From: Anaerolineae bacterium
GTDB lineage: Bacteria; Chloroflexota; Anaerolineae; B4-G1; DUEL01
Reading direction: 5' to 3'
NCBI GenBank assembly: GCA_016931695.1
Contig: JAFGEI010000139.1
Span: forward strand, 1-51,492
DNA length: 51,492 bases
The translations under genes were made by a program, and so were the position numbers. Below the pieces are notes generated by a model. The model was not told the origin of the DNA. It made no database searches and worked only from the letters and a program-made list of their open reading frames with translations. Shown in pieces: positions 51,424-51,492 of the stretch. How positions within the stretch are numbered: position 1 is the first letter of the stretch; the number at the start of each line of letters is the position of its first letter.

Positions 51424-51492
51424 GGGCCCCAGGCCTCGGTAAGCGGCCAAGTCGGCGTTTCCGACGGGGATCTGACGATCCCCTCCGAGCAA

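Overview
The window is GC-rich, densely coded bacterial chromosome with no phage genes, transposase, tRNA, rRNA or CRISPR array. The content suggests Chloroflexota, probably Anaerolineae-like. The signs are a large Alu-domain SRP RNA, G5/3D protein next to ksgA, secreted proteins with Thr-Pro linkers, a bacterial mevalonate-entry cluster, a DUF2089/DUF4097 operon and an IYLP-type C-terminal tail. The assignment is inference; no 16S gene is present.

Layout. 1-4476: partial PAP2 phosphatase (minus), cold-shock protein (minus), then a receiver-roadblock protein overlapping polA. 4605-9144: uvrA, queG and a Nudix hydrolase in one direction. 9137-13844 (minus): two SPFH membrane proteins, a TPR-like protein and a PfkB kinase. 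14018-19590 (minus): an envelope/polysaccharide run of LCP transferase, epimerase, glgC, rmlD-like and GT2 glycosyltransferase. 19824-20091: SRP RNA. 20153-23416: G5/3D protein, ksgA and a cohesin-LysM lipoprotein. 23547-26651: acyl-CoA dehydrogenase, etfB and etfA. 27168-33651: a Tad-pseudopilin surface cluster. 34206-37807: DUF2089/DUF4097 operon whose members share a small C- or N-terminal helical motif. 37882-38847 (minus): prs. 39387-41675: membrane GAF-PAS histidine kinase. 41686-45517 (minus): bifunctional nuclease, dnaB, a DnaD-domain protein and a helicase loader with two AAA+ domains. 45843-49850 (minus): HMG-CoA reductase, HMG-CoA synthase, thiolase-like protein and DUF35 protein. 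50192-51343: GNAT-like protein.

The observations I rate highest are: (1) three related structured 5' leaders upstream of the PAP2, LCP and histidine kinase genes, each closing a long helix at the predicted transcription start; (2) a palindromic 7-mer repeat inserted in frame inside uvrA; (3) a DnaI/DnaC-type loader with duplicated AAA+ domains; (4) a thiolase-like protein in the mevalonate cluster lacking the usual catalytic Cys and His; (5) a TadE pseudopilin fused to a long calcium-motif/CARDB adhesin-like ectodomain. A pair of about 140 bp MITE-like elements and several small dispersed hairpins lie between genes. All calls come from reading the sequence; no database search was run.
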